DNA from: Verrucomicrobiota bacterium
Lineage (GTDB): Bacteria; Verrucomicrobiota; Verrucomicrobiia; Limisphaerales; UBA9464
Direction: 5' to 3'
Length of the DNA stretch: 6,749 nt
NCBI GenBank assembly: GCA_947454295.1
Contig: CANGMO010000125.1
Location: 1-6,749, forward strand
Part shown: positions 6,328-6,749 of the stretch, piece after piece
Layout: the number at the start of each line of letters is the position of its first letter
How positions within the stretch are numbered: the stretch's first letter is position 1
Program-made: the position numbers and the translations under genes
The notes under the pieces: generated by a model
Database searches by the model: none
What the model saw: only the letters and a program-made list of their open reading frames with translations
What the model was told of the DNA's origin: nothing

Positions 6328-6749
6328 CTAGATCTGCATGCGCATGAGCTCCTGGTAGGATTCCAGCAGCTTGTTTCGGACCTCGACCATCAGCTGGAAG
6401 GACACATGGGCCTCTTCCAGCGAAATCATCGTCTGATGCAGCGAGGCGCCCTGGCCGCTGATGAGGCCATGGACCGCCTCCGCCGCATTCGCCTGCTTGG
6501 CGCTCACCTCGCCCACGAACTGGTCGAAGGTCCGTTCGAACGCGCCGCCGCCGCTCTGAACGCCCGCGAGGGACATCGTGCGGTTCGGGGCCGTTGTGGC
6601 GGGTGGCAGGACCGTCGGGGCCTGCTGCAAGGTGGCCATGTCCGACTGCGGAATCAGCTGGTTCAGAGCCCCACTGGGATTCTGAACGGCAGCCAACTGC
6701 TTGGGATCGATTCCCTTGAACGCAGTCAGATTGGACAGGCCTTCGAGCA
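6328..6749 (-). CDS. fliE: Flagellar hook-basal body complex protein FliE (5' end at or beyond right edge)
   Basis: The frame ends with TAG at 6330-6328 and is open to the right edge, giving 139 complete codons. FliE joins the MS ring to the rod and is the first rod-region protein exported. The C-terminal part is diagnostic: SLEEAHVSFQLMVEVRNKLL followed by ESYQELMRMQI, matching the FliE pattern of a final helix with VRNKL, a Tyr-Glu pair and an MxM near the end. A TTG at 6696 could start a 122-residue form, but upstream codons read LEGLSNLTAFKGIDPKQ, which look like real FliE N-terminal sequence. The last two window bases complete the final two positions (TG) of a codon, so an ATG may begin one base outside. 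The resulting length of about 140 is longer than the enteric 104; the extra lies in a Pro/Ala/Thr-rich segment before the conserved helices. flgB and flgC would be expected upstream, outside the window. Confidence 0.94.
   Translation of the reverse strand, partial: LEGLSNLTAFKGIDPKQLAAVQNPSGALNQLIPQSDMATLQQAPTVLPPATTAPNRTMSLAGVQSGGGAFERTFDQFVGEVSAKQANAAEAVHGLISGQGASLHQTMISLEEAHVSFQLMVEVRNKLLESYQELMRMQI

Noticed and set aside
6306..6340. Perfect AAGGAGG on the plus strand followed by ATG codons
   Set aside because: The ATGs lie too far downstream and the frame stops after a few codons, so no plus-strand gene is supported.

Overview
The window is a gap-free stretch of a large flagellar operon. 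All eight genes lie on the minus strand, so in transcription order (right to left) they are fliE (5' end at or just past the right edge), fliF, fliG, fliH, fliI, fliJ, a motE/flbB/ylxF-like gene, and the start of a probable fliK that runs off the left edge. No plus-strand gene, RNA gene, mobile element, CRISPR array, promoter or terminator could be supported. The longest non-coding gap is 47 bases, so almost everything is coding.

The gene order matches the classic fliE-fliF-fliG-fliH-fliI-fliJ-(ylxF/flbB)-fliK cluster known from Bacillus and Borrelia. The sequence is GC-rich with strong third-position G/C, and most starts lack a Shine-Dalgarno site. The FliG and MotE-like sequences are diverged from those of enterics and Bacillus. 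From memory of protein style only, a Verrucomicrobiota member (Opitutus-like) is a reasonable guess, and another GC-rich phylum with flagella is possible. No marker in the window settles this.

Layout: 6328-6749 encodes FliE, the adaptor between the MS ring and the rod. 4693-6300 encodes FliF, the MS-ring protein with two membrane segments and a FliG-binding tail. 3596-4645 encodes FliG, the rotor/switch protein. 3010-3609, 1640-3013 and 1176-1643 encode FliH, FliI and FliJ, the soluble ATPase complex of the flagellar type III export machine; these genes overlap one another (fliG/fliH by 14 bases, fliH/fliI and fliI/fliJ by 4 bases each), which suggests coupled translation. 583-1170 encodes a single-pass membrane protein with a coiled coil and a MotE-like C-terminal domain. 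1-561 encodes a Pro/Ala/Ser/Thr-rich N-terminus that fits FliK, the hook-length ruler; it has no stop codon inside the window.

Together the genes build the base of the flagellum (FliE, FliF, FliG), energise export of rod, hook and filament parts (FliH, FliI, FliJ), probably scaffold stators or a periplasmic collar (MotE-like), and set hook length (FliK). This is a known system, not a new one. The points most worth a second look are the altered torque helix of FliG, the MotE/FlbB-like protein, and an anti-Shine-Dalgarno-like tract sitting exactly where the fliF ribosome binding site should be.
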